From Phymorhynchus buccinoides (Eukaryota > Mollusca > Gastropoda > Neogastropoda > Raphitomidae), in NCBI GenBank assembly GCA_017654935.2, contig CM065690.1:39375509-39439508 (forward strand): a DNA stretch of 64,000 nucleotides. The letters are read 5' to 3'. Made by a program: the position numbers and the translations under genes. Under the pieces are notes generated by a model. The model ran no database searches and was not told where the DNA came from. It saw nothing but the letters and a program-made list of their open reading frames with translations. This document shows, in pieces, positions 1 through 14,800 of the stretch. How positions within the stretch are numbered: the stretch's first letter is position 1; each line of letters opens with the position of its first letter.

Positions 1-532
1 AATACTGATTAATTATTAGTGATGCATAATCCAAGAAGGTTGTGTTTTTGTTAGTCAACTTAGTCATATGCCAAAAACTTTCTAAAGTTGTCAACAGTGA
101 TTTAAAAAAAAAATCTTTGCTGATTATTCTCTGTGAATTCGGGGGACTATTTGATTCTACATGTATTTTCCAACATATTTTATAAGTAAGTGTATGTTTT
201 GGAAACTGGTGAGACAAATTCCTGACTTTATATTGAACTGGTATTGCTTTTCGTTGTTTACCGTTTTGAGCTGCAGTAGATCTTTGAAAATGAAGTTAAT
301 TAGAAGCAATTCCATTCAAGCTGATTCTTGGGGGGTGGGGGTGGGGGAAGGGGCGCTTGATGGGTTATTGTTGGTCCTGCACCACTGACGCACTATGTTC
401 AATATGCACTTAAATACAATCGGGGATACTCAGTCCATGTGTGTGTACGTTTTGCAGTGTGGGTAAAAGATTTGGAGGACTTACGATGATCTATGATGCA
501 ACGTAATGAACTTTGCGGTGCTTGTGTTTCAG

Positions 533-574
533 AATGTGGGCATTGACAAAGGCGACATCCCTGATCTTGCCAAG
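533..574 (+). CDS. PICALM: PICALM exon, end of ANTH region
   Basis: A 42-nt exon bounded by tttcAG and GTaaga encodes NVGIDKGDIPDLAK in phase 0. Vertebrate PICALM has VGIDRGDIPDLSQ at the same place, directly before the APSSLLDALEQH segment encoded by the next exon here. The upstream flank (1-532) is intron with no exon I can see. Confidence 0.9.
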
Positions 575-3500
575 GTAAGAGATTATGCACACAGCTTCTG
601 TGGCACAGTGGTTTGCACCAAAGGCTATGGGCTGGCAGGGAATTTGTGTGGGATCTGATCACTTGTTTCTGTCACCTGTTGGCTTTTGTGGCTCAATGTT
701 ATTTTTCATCACAACGTTATTTTGCTTTAAAAAAGTGTGTTTTTGTTGTAAATTGTGGATGTGCTTTGATTTTGTTTTTATGCATACACTAGACTTATGC
801 ATACACTTCCTTATTTGATTTGATTTATTGTTTGTTGTTTTGGAGTAGTCTTCTTTTTGTGTGTCTGTTGATGGAAACTTTTCATGGCAGATTCTCTCTC
901 AACCCATCGCTGCTTGACCTGTAGTCTTTAGTAAAAAAAATTAAGTAACACGAAAAAGTTTGAATCTACAGTATGTAGTGGCATTGTATGTCTTCACTTC
1001 AGTATACCTTAATTTGTAAAAAACAAAAAGCAAAATTAGTTAAAAAAAACCACAGCCAGTTAAGCTCAGGTCATTTTTTTACGTAAAAGATTTTTTTTAT
1101 AGAATTAATATGTTTTGGATGTTGTATACCAAATGAGCGACTTTGCAGGTTCTTTTGCCCACCAGGTGGCATAACGCTCGAGTGGGGCTAATCTTCTCTA
1201 TATTCTTAGTTGGGGATAAAGAGAGATAGGGAGGAGTCCAACCCTCTCTCTCTCTCTCTCTCTACGCCCAACTAAGAATATAGCGTGATAATCCCCACTC
1301 GAGTGTTATGCCCCCTGGCGGTCAAATAATCGCCATAAGTCGACCATTGATTCTTCTTATGTTGCCTAATTTGTTGTACATTTAAGGATGTTGTATTTAC
1401 TTATCAGTGACTATTTTGATTTTCTACTCTTTAGTTGTATAGGAAGTGTATATTTTTTATTCTGTAATTAATTTATTTGGTGATTTAATGTCTTTTTGTT
1501 CATGACATTGTGATTCAGTTACTGCTTGACTGGTCTCTCAATGGGGCTTTATACTACTACTTGGTGACACGAAAGGGCGATAATTTTAGGACTGAGGTGA
1601 CCATGCCACCTAGTGATGAGTCAGGGGCAGATAATTTTTGTGGCTATATGCTACTACTTCATGACAGGCAAGGGCGATAATCTTATGTCGGTGGCACACA
1701 CGTTTCAGTGCTTGAGACAGGGGCTGAGAATTTTCAGTATAAAGCCTCATTGTTTGTTGTTTGAGCATGTTGCTTTCATTTTGTTAAGAGAATGTTTTTG
1801 TGAGCATAGTTTCTCTAGTGGTTTAGTTCTTTTCTGTCTGTTTTGAGTTTTGGAGATAACTGGGCATCGTTTCTATAGTAATAGATTAATTTTTTGTTTG
1901 TTTGAGTTCGGAGATAGATTTTATTTCCGTTTGCAGGGGTTACTGGAAAATACCTCATCAGTAAGTGGTTTTGTTTTGTTTTGTTTTGTTTTGTTCTCGT
2001 TTTTTCTTTGCAACAGCTTGTTTAGGGAGTCTTTCCTACATTTACCAATAACAGCATGTTATCTAGCTTTAACTGATAGTGCTATGTTCTCTTGATATTA
2101 TGGGTTGTCTACATGTTTCTTATGCTTGGGTTAGGGAGGGGGAAGCAAACAGGTTGAGAGGGAAGATGGACCTAATCCTATGAATCATAGTGTGAAGCCC
2201 GTGTGTTTGGCATTAGACCTCATGCGAATCTAATATTATTACCAAAGGTTGAAATCGATGTAGATTCTTTAGATTAGTCTTGTGAAATGGATGCTAGAAC
2301 CAATAGTTGAGTAGGTTTAATTCAGAAACGGATGGGGTTTTGTTCTTTGCTGCTTCTTTCTCAGTTTCTGTTTAATGCCTTTGAAATCTGTTCATTAGTT
2401 TTTGGATGAATTTTTCTGAATCTGCTCTCAGTCTTAGAATTTACTTATCTGCACGTGGAGGTAATGTCTTCAGAAACATATTCGTTTAGTTTTTTGCCGC
2501 TTCAGTTTCTGTTAGTGTCATTGAAATTGGTTGACCAGTTTTGGATACATTTTGCTGAACCCATCCTGGATCTGATATTCGATTTTATTCGGTTCTGTAC
2601 TTTGAGGTAATGTATTCTACCCTTAAGTTTGCTACTGATTTGCATCTAGCTGCTTTGATTGTCATTTTTTAATTCTACAGTACACATTTTATATGTCTTT
2701 TTACATATTTTCGACATCCTCACACACAGGTACAAAAAGATAACGTGCACACACACAACTTTCCTCAATGTAAAATAAGCAAAGTGTAAATGACGTAATA
2801 GAACCAGAATACCTTGTAACCTGACATGGTGTGCTCTGAATAAACTGTAGTATTTACCATGTCTTGGCCCCTCACTGTGTTTTTTGTGAGCTTCTTGCTT
2901 TGTATACTCAATTGAGCCCTTATGTCCTCCACAATTTCAGGATATGCATTTTTGTGTGTGCTAAGTTTGTAACTTGCTACATGTTTTCTTCCTTCTTTTG
3001 ATTTTCCTCTTTATATTTAAGTAACTTCATATGCTTGATTTTGTACGCAAAATGCACCCCGTTTGATAGTGGTTTATATGGTCAGGTTTAACCCTTTCGA
3101 TTTGTTTAACATACTTAGCACAACCTTGTGATTAAAGAAGCAACAGTTTTAATGGTGTCAAACGCTACACTGACATGTGTCACACCAGCATGAGTAGTTG
3201 TGCATATTGCACTAGCATGGATTATGACACACATACAATATTAACTGACATACTCTGGATGCATTGATGCATTTAGCGCCTCACTTATAAAATACTGACA
3301 TAGTTTGCCAGAATGTTCTAACATATTAAATAATCTAATGGTAGTTCTCATAGATACATGGGTTATATTGAAATACTTTACTGATGATTTCTGTGAAAAA
3401 GCAAGAGAGCTATTAAGGAACAAACTTATACTCCTCTGCACAGTATATATACTGGGGCATAGGACAATGATGGGAGGAAAGAAAGGGTGATTACAAGATT

Positions 3501-5838
3501 CCATTTTTCATAGTAGGCCTGTGAATTGCAGGCATGGTAGACCTCCGCGAATCGCGGAAAATCCGCGAAACAGTTTGAAACAAAATTATTATAAAATGCA
3601 TTGAAATGGCATGAAAAAGTGAAAATTTCACTCATTTATCGAATTTTATTGAATTTTCTTCGGCCCCCTGGACCCCCGGCCATTTTCCTTGAAAACCACT
3701 TTGCCCCCACTACCATGCCTGGAATTGACAAACCAGTCCCATTTTGAGTTATATTTTTTTAACAGTGTTCTAATATATAGTTATTGATCTATATATGGCA
3801 ATAACACACAAAAAATGACACGCACCCCTTTTTTAAATTTATTTATTAAAAATGCTCTTGAGATCTGTACCATTTGCTCTGAATCATTAGTTTGTATGCA
3901 TGTCTTTCTCCTCTTCTTCTTTTTTTTTAAATAAAGAAAAACGGAAAAAGAGATAGTTAACCCTTTTGCCGCCCGGCATTTTTCAGCCAGAATATACCAT
4001 TAAGCTTAACTGTGTAGAAAAATAATGTATCTGCAATATTGTGAATTCCTCTGTGACATGTCTAACATTAGACTTATCGGAATATTCTTACCTCCCAAAA
4101 TTAAGAAAATAGGGTCTTCGGATAACAGGTCCTGATTTCATGCCTCTTACTCTTAGTGACATAGGTGTTAAACCATTGTAGTGCATAAATGCGACATTGG
4201 TGGTGAAATGGTTAAAAGGAATGACAGGGATGTGTTTAGTGCAGATTTACTGTTGGTATGGTGCATGGCTTGGTTATTAGAGGTCCTTTTTGACTGAATC
4301 TATGTGTTTTTATTTTAGCCCTTTCTTATGCAGAGCTTCAGATTGTTTGCGCACCCGCGCCATTCACGCATATTTTTCGCAATGACGCATGTTTGCACCT
4401 TGTCATGCGTATGTGTGGCGCACGCCAATCATTAAGTACAAAAGAGAGAGAGAGAGAGAACGAACATCATTTCAATGAGATTTTTTTCTTTCTGTGTCCA
4501 TCAGGTCACAAATGCGTCATAACATTATTATGTCATTCAGTCATCCTAAAAAAGGTTTTAAGCATAAAAACTTGCATAGTCTCTGTGACTCTTTTTCTTC
4601 TTTGTCTAGATCTACAGCTACATCAGTGTGACTAGATGATAGTAAACATATGGGCTAAGCGTATGCATATCCAGATTTTCCCTCTGTGTGTGTGTATATG
4701 TGTGTGTGTGTGCGTGCGTGTGTGTGTGTATGTGTGTGTGTAATTATATTGCATATGTGCTAAATACTACCTTGACTTTTTATGGCAATAAAAGTTCTGT
4801 TTATGCACACTCTCATGCACTCGTTCATGCACGCACACATGACACATGCCAACACGCATAATGCATTGCATTGAAATTTTGGTAACACATTAGTGGCCCA
4901 TAATTTAAAAAAATGACCCCTCATTTTCTGTAGTCAGCGGTCATATGACCCATGAAGTCTGAAAACAATCTGAAGCTCTGCTTATAGTTATTATTTATCT
5001 GCTTAAAGTTTGTATACTCTCATCTTGTGAAGAACATTCAACATTTGCGTAATATTTATGGGTTGTGTCAGTCTTTCTTTCTGCATGGTTATCTTACTAA
5101 TATTTTTTTTAAATTCCAGCTTCACAGCTTTTTAATTTTTGTTGTTGTTTGCTTTTGCATCCCCCCCCCCCCCCCCCCTCCCTAACATTTCATAATATTC
5201 TGGCAATGAAATGAACTTTAAAGTTTGCTTGCTAACGTGATAAGGAGAAAGAGTGTTTGTGTGTGCGTGCGTGCGTGTATTTGTGTGTATTCAGGCACCG
5301 GCCAGTCTGCTGGAAGCCCTTGAACAGCACCTGGCATCACTGGAAGGGAAGAAAGGAGCCGTAGCCAACAGCACAACTCCTAAGTCAGTTTGTGTTATCT
5401 TTCTGGCTTCTCAGTGTGTGTATTGTATTGAGTGTGTGTGTGTGTGTGCTTGCTTTTCTTCTTCTTTAACAGCTTTTGATTATTGATTTGTTAACTGTGG
5501 TCTTGTCACGTTATGTTAACTGTGGTCTTGTCACGGAAGCCAATAGCTGCCGCTATTGCACTTTGTGAGCCACGGTAAGTATGTTAATTAAACGTAATTT
5601 TAAGAAGAAAATTTTACTTTAAAAAAAAAGAAGCATATAATGGATATAGATGAGGCATTGGCAGTTTTTACGATAGAGTTAAATGCAGGATGGGTGTGTG
5701 CTTTTTTTTGCAGGCCAGCAGGATTTTCCTCAGCCCTGACAGCCATGAGCACCAACAGTAGCGCCCTGTCCGTCAGCGGTGAGAACATTGGGGAGGATGA
5801 GACCCAGAAACTACAGCAACTCAAGGTCAGAGAGAGAA

Positions 5839-5874
<36 letters not shown>

Positions 5875-8800
5875 CATATCAGCGTATCAAGGGCAAGTGC
5901 ATGTACAATACCTATGTGATCAGACATGCACTGTGTGTGTGTGTGTGCGTGCGAGAATGAGAATATCTTTCTCTTTCCTCTTTGCATGCATTTGGCTCTC
6001 TCGTGCTGACCTGAAAGTTGGGTTGGTTTTTCTTTTTTACAACTTTATCCCTGGGAGTGTTGCCTGCATTCACTTGTTACTTTGAGATACCAGCTGTTAT
6101 GACTTTCCACTTTCTTGATATTATTTTATAATCACTCAATTGTCTCTTCTTCTTTTTTTAACCTAGAAGTTCCTTGAATGAACCCTTTAAAGTTATGCAT
6201 GATTTTACCACTGCTATGATCTGACCTAATCTTGAAATATGTGCCTGAAGTTGAGCATATATGTTGCTATGATTAGTATCCAGCGAAAATGTTTGAAGTT
6301 GGCTGTTCATTTTTTCTCTCTCTACTTTTGTTCACTGATATACTTTCATATACTCGGCATAGTGGCTTGCTGAAGGAAACTATATTTATAAGCAATAAAA
6401 GCAGTGGAAACAGTACCTCACATTTCTTGTCTGTGTTCCTGAGTGCAGTAATATGGACATTTCCTTACACTTAAAAAGATTTCCTCCAGCCGAAGTCGGA
6501 TATGCTGGGCCTAATTAATTCTTACTTGGGTGCATAACAGCATCATGACGCATCTGCGCTCATAATTGACAGGAAACTGTCTAAGCGATCGAAGAAGAAG
6601 AAGTCGTCATGCTTTCTCCTACTCCAGCTAACAGCCCAATACTTGATCTGGGTGTGAGGAAAACACAAAATGAGAATTAACCCTTTCACCGCCAGCCATC
6701 TTTGAGCCAAACATTTCCATTAAACTTACTTGGCTCCGAAAAAGATTTTGTCTGCAATATTGTGGGATTTATCTGTGACACATTTAGAATAGGGTCAATC
6801 CTTACTACCCAAATTTAGGAACACAATATCATTGAATAATAGACCCTGATTTGAAGAGTTTTAACGACATGGGTGTTAAATCATTGTGGTGCAAAAATAT
6901 GACATTGGCGGTGAAAGGGTTAAGGGGTAGGAAAGGAAAGGGATGATCAGAAAGGGGGGCATTCGGGAGAGCGGGTAGGAAGAATAACTCTTGTCCTTAT
7001 TCACATTGTTAGCATGTATCTTTTTCTTTTTCTGCCATTAGGAAAGGGGCTATGCTAGACAGTGCATGAAGATAGAAACACGCAATTATTGCAATGGAGG
7101 GAGGCTTTTAATTTTATTTCATGAACGTTGTTATACTCAGAAGCCGAAAATCCAGTGTAAAGATTGTTAACATTGCTGTTTTTGATTAATGAAAGAAAAA
7201 GTGGATTTTCAGAAGAATCTATAGTCAACTATTTGAAATGATAAGGAGGGCAACAAGAAAATGACGGAGGGGTTTGGGAGGGGAAAATCACAAAAAAGTG
7301 GGTGGGTATATGGGGTAGCAGAAAGATCAACTAATGGGATCACTGTTAGGAAGAACTAAAAAATGTTTAAAAGAAGCACGAGAGGGGGTGGTGGTAAAAA
7401 AAAGAAGTTAACATGAGCCGAGCCATGTACAAACGATTGAATTGTCATTGTGGTAAGAAGACTGTTGACTCTCAAAACTCCTGACATTTCTGCCGTGTCT
7501 ACAGCCTGTCTCTTCATCCACAAACGAAGCTGTTCCAATGTTGTACGCGTGGAAGCTGTCAATAGTCATGCTGATTTTTCTTCTTCTGTCTCTGTTATTT
7601 TTCTCTGGCTTTTTTCTCCTCATCTGGCTGCTTAGACATCAGAGGGGGAGGAGGCTGCAGGTGTAGGGGCAGAGGCCGACGTTGACTTGTTGGCCTCTGA
7701 ACCCACTGACACTGCTACTGCTACTGCTACTGCTACTAGTCTTGGGGATGTGAGTAACTGAGTGTCCACCCACCTCACCTCTACCCCCTACCACCCTCCT
7801 TCACCTGCCGTACCACCTTCACCTTCCTGTTATTGTGGACGATGGCGTAGATGAGCTGATTGTGGGGAAGGGGAGGGAGAGGGGGTAGCTGTTGTTCTTA
7901 TGTTGTGTGTGTTGTCGGTGTCTTTGGTTTTTTATAGTTTGTTTATTCAGTGGAACCTCCCTTATAAGACCTTCAAACATCATCCAAAATGAGGTCTTCT
8001 TAGGGAGGGGTCTTATAATAGAGGTAATTTTAATACTTACAAAGAAGGGCAATGTCTTAGTAGGTCTTAATTGGGAGGGAGTCTTATAATGGGAGGTCTT
8101 ATAAGGGAGGTTCCACTGTAGTATTTCAAGTGTGTGTGTGTAAGTGACCTGGAACCCTCTCTGAATGGTGGGTTCTTGATGTTATTAATTTTATTACTTA
8201 TTTTCGTCCTGAAAATATTTGGTCAAGATGTTGCTGTTATTGCATTGTTCAGGGTTCGTACAGAGTCCTGGAAGTCTGGAAAAACTATTGAAAAATGCAA
8301 AAGTCATTTCCAGGGCTGGAAAAGTTTAAATTTTTTAATTTTGTGGCCATGGGTCTGGAAAAGTCCTGGAATTTTTTAAATGCTGTGCCAACTTTCTTCT
8401 GATGTTCAATTCACTTTAAGTTTCTTTACAAAAACATTGAAAACTGGAATAAAATCAGAAATTAAATCACGCACAACAATGCCGATTTTCCGATTTGCTC
8501 CGGCCGGGTCTTTAGCAGATGAATCTTTCCGCAGAATAGCCTCCCTTTACATGAAAGCGCTGTGCGTGCAGAGTTGGCGCCATATTGCTTCCCTTACAAG
8601 TCAACAGCGAGGGAAAATAGGTTGAAAAACAACCGCAAACATGGGAAAATGTGTGTTTAGCCAAGCCTGGCTAGACAACAAAAATTATAGAAGATGGGTT
8701 GCTCCTTCTTCCGATGGGTGCAAGAACAAAGCACGGTGCCTGCTGTGCAAAAAAGACTTCGACATCGGGAACATGGAGGAAGCTGCTCTGAAAAGCCACG

Positions 8801-11800
8801 CAGCAGGCAAGATGGGGGGGGGGGGAGTAGTACAGAAATCCAAAGGGGCACAAGATTGATACACTGGCCTATTTTTGGATGCTTTTACATTGATTGTGAG
8901 TAGGGGTGTATTTAAAAAACAAAACAACGTCCAGAGTTTGTTTAGCATGGTATGCACACACAGGTGTGCACGCACACGCACACATTTTGGGGTCTGGAAA
9001 AATTAGGAAAAAGTATGGAATTTTGTTTGGTCACATCTGTGGGAACCCTGATTGTTTTTCTTTTTGTACACCCAATCCTCCCTGAATGATGCGTCTTTAG
9101 ATGTTATGATTGTTATTACATTACTTGGTGCACCTGGCATTCCTTGTTCTTGTATGTGTTGTAGATTTGTTTTGGGGTGGGGGTGGGGTGTAGGGGGGAG
9201 GGTTTAACACCCATCCTTTCCTGGACCGTGTGTTTTGTAGATATTCTATTTCTATTGTTGTTTGTTCCTTCTTTTTTTTTACACCCATTTTCTGAATGGC
9301 ATATGTTGTAGATAATGTTATCTTATTGTCTGTTTTCTTAATATCCAACCCTTCTCAAATAAGTATGTTGTTTGAATTTTTTAAAATTTATATTGTTGTT
9401 GTTGGCGTTTGCTTTTTGTTGTTTTGATTACACCCAACCCAGCTGAATGACTTGTATTTATTATCTTTGTTATATTGCTTTTATGTCACCCTCAACCTGT
9501 GTTGAAAAGTTATGCAAACTCTTTCTCGTTAAACCCTACCCAAACAATGTTATTGAGATTACTTTCTAACTCATAAAGGAAATGAATTACGTCAAGAATT
9601 GAATCCATGCCTTTTATGTAGCTGTAAGAAAATGCTAAATGTTCTGTTGTATTGTTTTTTATTGTCTTTTTTGAATTTATTGCTAAGTGAAACTTGATTG
9701 AGAAACAAAAATTTCCAAAGTCCTCCAATGCTGCAATCTATTAAAATCTTGGTGTCAATACATTATTATATTTGTCATTGTTCTTTGCGTGAGATACTGA
9801 TATTGTGTGCATGTGATTTCATATAACTTTTATTGATATCACTTCCAAAGTTCGGGGCATTCCAAGAAATTGTAAATGTTGTACTTGAATTTGTGTAAGG
9901 CATTTTTGTGCACATTGTTTTTGTTAATATGTACATTTTTGTTGTTGTTTTTGTTTCTTGGTTTGTGCATTTTTGTTTGTTTTGCGTATGTGTTAGTGTC
10001 CCCCAAACACTAACAGTTTGTGTATGTGTACATTTGGTCATAGAAATTTGAATCCAGTTGTTTCAACACGCAAGGTTAGAAAGACGTCATTATTGTCTAA
10101 GTGTAATGGATTGCACTGACAACATGCAAATTTAATGAAGGACGTTATGGTTTGCTAACTTGTACAATAGAGCGTGTTGCCCTGTGATATTTGATGGTGA
10201 CTATGTACTGGACACAGACTCTCGACGGGGGTGATACCGATGCTTCAGATGACAGCTTTGATGAGGAGACTGCCGGCCTACGGGAGGGACTCTTGCTCAT
10301 TGTGGGCCACATTTTGCCTTCTCCCCTCTTCTCCCCTACCCCTTGCCTTTCCCCATCTGTCCTCTACTGATTCCATCCAACATTCCTGCTTTCCAATTCC
10401 ATTCCATTTCTTTGCCTGATCATCATTGTACCACTTGTGTTGGCCCGCTAGTCAAAGCAAAAGTACCGTATTTTTCGGACTGTGTTTTGCTATACGTGGT
10501 GGATTTTTATGCGGTGACAGTCCTGAGATGACCATAGCTGTTGACGGGACTATAACAGACTAACTAACATATACAGGAGGGGTCTTATAAGGATGGTAAT
10601 TTTAATACTTACAAAGAAGGGCAATGTCTCAGAAAAGTAGGTCTTATATGGGAGGGAGTTTTATAATGGGAGGTCTTATAAGGGAGGTTCCACTGTATAA
10701 AGTGGTGGGTTTTTTTTCCAAGATTGAGACCTCTGCGCCTTAAAATGTGACTAATAAAATAGTACCAAAATATAGTAACAAAATCTGAAATTTGGATAAA
10801 ATTTTGGGGGGGTGTGTCTATTAAACAAAGGTCCGAAAAATACGGTAACTATGATTCACTTTTCAGATTATTTTTTAAAGCTTTGTTTTATGTGGTTTGA
10901 GAATGCTACCTGAGACCATCCCATAAGCGACATTTTCAGTTATGATGACATATTTACACGATCAAGAAGAAGGCACTTGACATGGAACACCGTTTATTTA
11001 AAATCATAGCAATGCCATTTTTTTTACAGTTTTTGTTTTCTTCTGTTTCATTTAATTTTAGGTGGCCTTAATAATGAAGTCAAGTCGCTTTTAGTATATT
11101 AGATTGTATAGATATTCAAAACCCCTGAGAATAACTCTAAGTGTACTTACTGCTATTTTAGTTTAGTTAGGTACAGGCAGTAAATCAACAAGTCATCCCT
11201 TCAGTATTTCCAAATGTTATTATCTGATCAGAGTTGTCAAGTATTTTGTCTTTTGTCTCTTATCGACTGCTGAAGAAGAAGTCCTTTGTCTTCCATCAAC
11301 ATGAAATGAACATGTGGTGTAGTAAGTCACAACTAAATGAAAGAAACTTGAGTACATTTGACAAAAGAAAGTTTGTCACGTTTCTCAGACTTCCAAGCTG
11401 GGGTGATACTCCTGCCCCTTTCTAGTGCCCACTCTGTTCTAGTCATGATCTTTGAATATCACATAATTAGCTCTCCCCCCCCCCCCCCCCCCCCCCTTCT
11501 TCGTCTTGGACATGCATGACCACAATTAATACACTGATTATTTTGCCATGGAACATGGGAGGTTCAACCACTTGTATTGTATTTTTAAAATATGTTGAAA
11601 TCTGATTTCATAGAACCGCTTGCTCAACCCAAACTTTCCCCTCCCTCCTACCCATCCCCACCAGTTTCACTCATTACTCTTTCACTCCTGTGCCAACTGT
11701 GCCCCTTCCTTTATCATCTTTCAAAAGAACCAGTCTGTTTGTTTGTCTTTGGTGGTTTTATGTTCATCATCAGATTCATGTTCTACATAATTCTAGATAA

Positions 11801-14800
11801 TTTTTGTTAAAATCAATTAAACAAAAGAAAAGAAAACGTCTTTATTTTGGAGGGGGAGGGAGTAATGTTAGTACTTACTCGTATGATTCAGAGGGAGAGA
11901 ATACTATTTTTGATACAAAGAGGTGGGGCAGTGTGTGGATGCCTCGTGCCTCCATATGGGGAGCTGGATGACCCCGCCCCCTTCACGAGTCTCTCCCCGT
12001 GGGGATGCCGGGGGGTCTTTCGTAAAAATAGTTCCCCCACTTTCTGGAAGTTCTGTGCTTGTAACTTCCCCTAAACTGTCACTCTCTTTGACTGCCTTTT
12101 TCCTTTGCTTACTGTCATCTACTATCTTTCTGATTTATTGGCCCATTCTCCTGCCTTTTTTCTAAAACAAATCTTCCAAGTAAGTTTTCTCCTTTGAGCT
12201 CCTCCAAAATCGGAATGTGTTGGCTACAGGTATGCAGCGGTGAGACCAGTGAAAACTTTAAACGGACACATGCATTCTTTACCCAGTCTTTTGGCCTGGG
12301 AACGCAGAAGAAGAAGAAGAAGAAGATACGAAGAGGGCGGGATTGTAATAGGGCCTACTTGTATGGTTGGTTTTGTGTTTGTTTTTCATGTCAAACCTAT
12401 CTCTAAACCCCACTCCTGTCTTCCTCCCCACCTCCACTCACTCTTCATGACTTCTTCTCCACCATTGTACAGGTTCTATGCACCCACCTGAATGCTTGAA
12501 CAAAAGTTATGTTTACGGTGATATCTGAAGTGTGTGAAATTGCTGAAAAATAAATCAGAACATCCAAACGGTAAACCCAGACCTAAGTGTTAATACCTTA
12601 ACCCCTTGACTGCCAGAGAAAATTAAAGAAAAAATCATTGGTCAAATCATGCCATGAAAAAGACAACTGATAGAGCCAATCTTGCAAAATGGTCTGGGGA
12701 TATTACTCTCTTGACTATGTTAGAGCAAAAGTCAACATGTCAGGGTTATTCCTCTTCATCTGATGACATCATCAGTGATGTCATCAGGTCAGTACTTGAT
12801 ATGTTGGTGGCAGTCAAGGGGTTAAAGCAATACTCTGAAGATGGGTGGGAGTTTTTGAAGAAGTATTGTTTGGTATTTCTTGCTATAAACTGTGGTATGG
12901 TCTGAATTATTAGATATTTGACAATGAAAACGAAGAAAAATAGAGAAAATTGTGTGTTGGGTCCTAAGCATTTATTATGAGACACGTAGGCATAGTCTTG
13001 TATTTCAGATTGGATTTTTTGATTTTCACTTTTGTAGACAATGGTTGAGTTAAGGTTTCTAAGGTAAAAAGAAAAACAATGAGGCTGGATTTGAAGGGAA
13101 AATGTATTTAAAACAAACAAACCAAAGACAGTTAAACACCTTACTTTTCTGGCCATTCCTTTTCCCACCATTCTTTTGCTTATCCCATGTATCCTGTCCT
13201 GTATGTACATGCATTTGATCTCTATTTTTGATATGAATGAATGTAATAAATACACACACATACTGCTGTGCAAATAATGTGAAATTGGACAATATATATT
13301 TTTTTCATGTGTTTTTCTATGGGTAACAAGAGTAAAGCCAAGACGACACATGTTTCTCCACCCCAGAATTTCAGAGATTTTTTTCATTTGCTACAAGTAA
13401 AGCTGAAAAAAATAAGCAATTATTGCATATTTTGGTCTTGACAGTCGATTGTCCATGATTGTAATCTGAGGAACAACAAACTACTGTAATGTGTTCTTTT
13501 AGTGTGACGTGTGCAAGATTTTCTCGCCTGTAGCCCCATTCGTCTGTCAATGTATTTGTATTTATTTGCATCAACTATATTACATTTGATGCAACTTTTC
13601 TGTCACAGTAAGCTCAAAAGTGTCACATCATTTATATCATTTTATTTTGAATGATGTCATAGTTTTGGACATCATCCCTCTCAATTTTACAACGATGCAA
13701 TGGCTGTGTCCGCATAAACAGATTACATGTCTTCGCTGTTTCTCTGATCATTTAAAAAAAAAACCCCAGCTTAGACGTACTGTTACATCATTGTTAATAT
13801 GAATAAAATTTTAAAAAAATGTTAATATTAATTATGGACATCAGTTTTATTCCCTGTTATTCTGTGTCGCTGTGTGCTGTTCTTTAAGCTACCTAGTAAG
13901 ATTTTATATAATTTAACAATGTCTGCATATAAATGCGGTGAGTTCTGTAAAATTGTGCCTCAGTGTGTACACATGTTTGTGAAAGTGTGGTAGCATTCTG
14001 AAAAAGTATATGCTCATACAAGAATCTATACGTACATTGCTTCTTTTGAGGATGAAGAGTAATATAAAAATGGTCAAGGTAGCTCAATGGAAAAAAAACC
14101 TCACAAACAAAAAGTGAATGAGTAAAGAAATTTCCATTTTATTATGTTAATTCGGTTATATGATTTTCATTTTTGATTGTATGGCTTAATATCTGTATAA
14201 TCATATTTTGGGAATTAGCGTGTATCTACACAAAAAAAATCTCATGCTCTCTATCTGAGCATGTAGCAATTGTGTGTGTGCTATTCGAGTTTGTTGCATG
14301 ATCAACATTAACTTGAAATGACAATATGATTCTATCCTATATAATAGGGTGGAATCCTAATTATGTTCCTTTCACAGGAGTGACAGTTACCTGCATTTTC
14401 TTTCAGTTTCTATCTACAGTGGAAATCTGTCAAGTCAAAAGCTAAAGGACTGAAATTTTATTTTGAGGTAGCCAATATTTTTAGATTAATTTTTGTTGAA
14501 AATTTGCGTTTTAAAGGATTAAATTGGGACACACAAAAAAAGAAAATTAAATCCCTTTTTTTGTGGTACTTTTTTGAAGACCATAGCTGTAGACGGGACT
14601 ATAAACAATGTACAAATAAAAATAACCTTTTTTGAGTGGTGCCTGTTTTTTTAGTAAACAGACATAGCTGGTTTCCACTGTACAAGTGTTCTTTTTCAAA
14701 TTTGACGCATGATACAGGACTTGGATAAACACCACTGCTATCAAACACCACAAATCTGATTGTATAGTTCCCCGGGGTGTTTCAGGAGCAGCGATTGAAG

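Larger units (their letters stand above)
575..5294 (+). other. PICALM intron of about 4.7 kb
   Basis: No exon is visible. The intron holds a hairpin repeat (about 1140-1345), a 210-bp MITE (1541-1750), a TTAA MITE (3961-4211), GT runs (about 4688-4741 and 5252-5290) and an 18-base C run at 5161-5178. Bases 3520-3725 include a CG-rich stretch (cgcgaatcgcgg) that looks like a further dispersed repeat I cannot classify. Confidence 0.7.
7750..14785 (+). other. PICALM intron of about 7 kb
   Basis: Repeat-rich intron containing a family C MITE, the BED-finger transposon, a nested family D/C MITE (10466-10845), a 22-base C run (11475-11496), a SINE-like element (11930-12330) and a family B TTAA MITE (12602-12821). 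One weak exon candidate lies at 10218-10301. I see nothing coding in 12900-14780. Confidence 0.6.

Noticed and set aside
12746..13387. 213-codon open frame on the - strand
   Set aside because: AT-rich composition, overlaps a TTAA MITE, and has no recognisable motif; likely chance.
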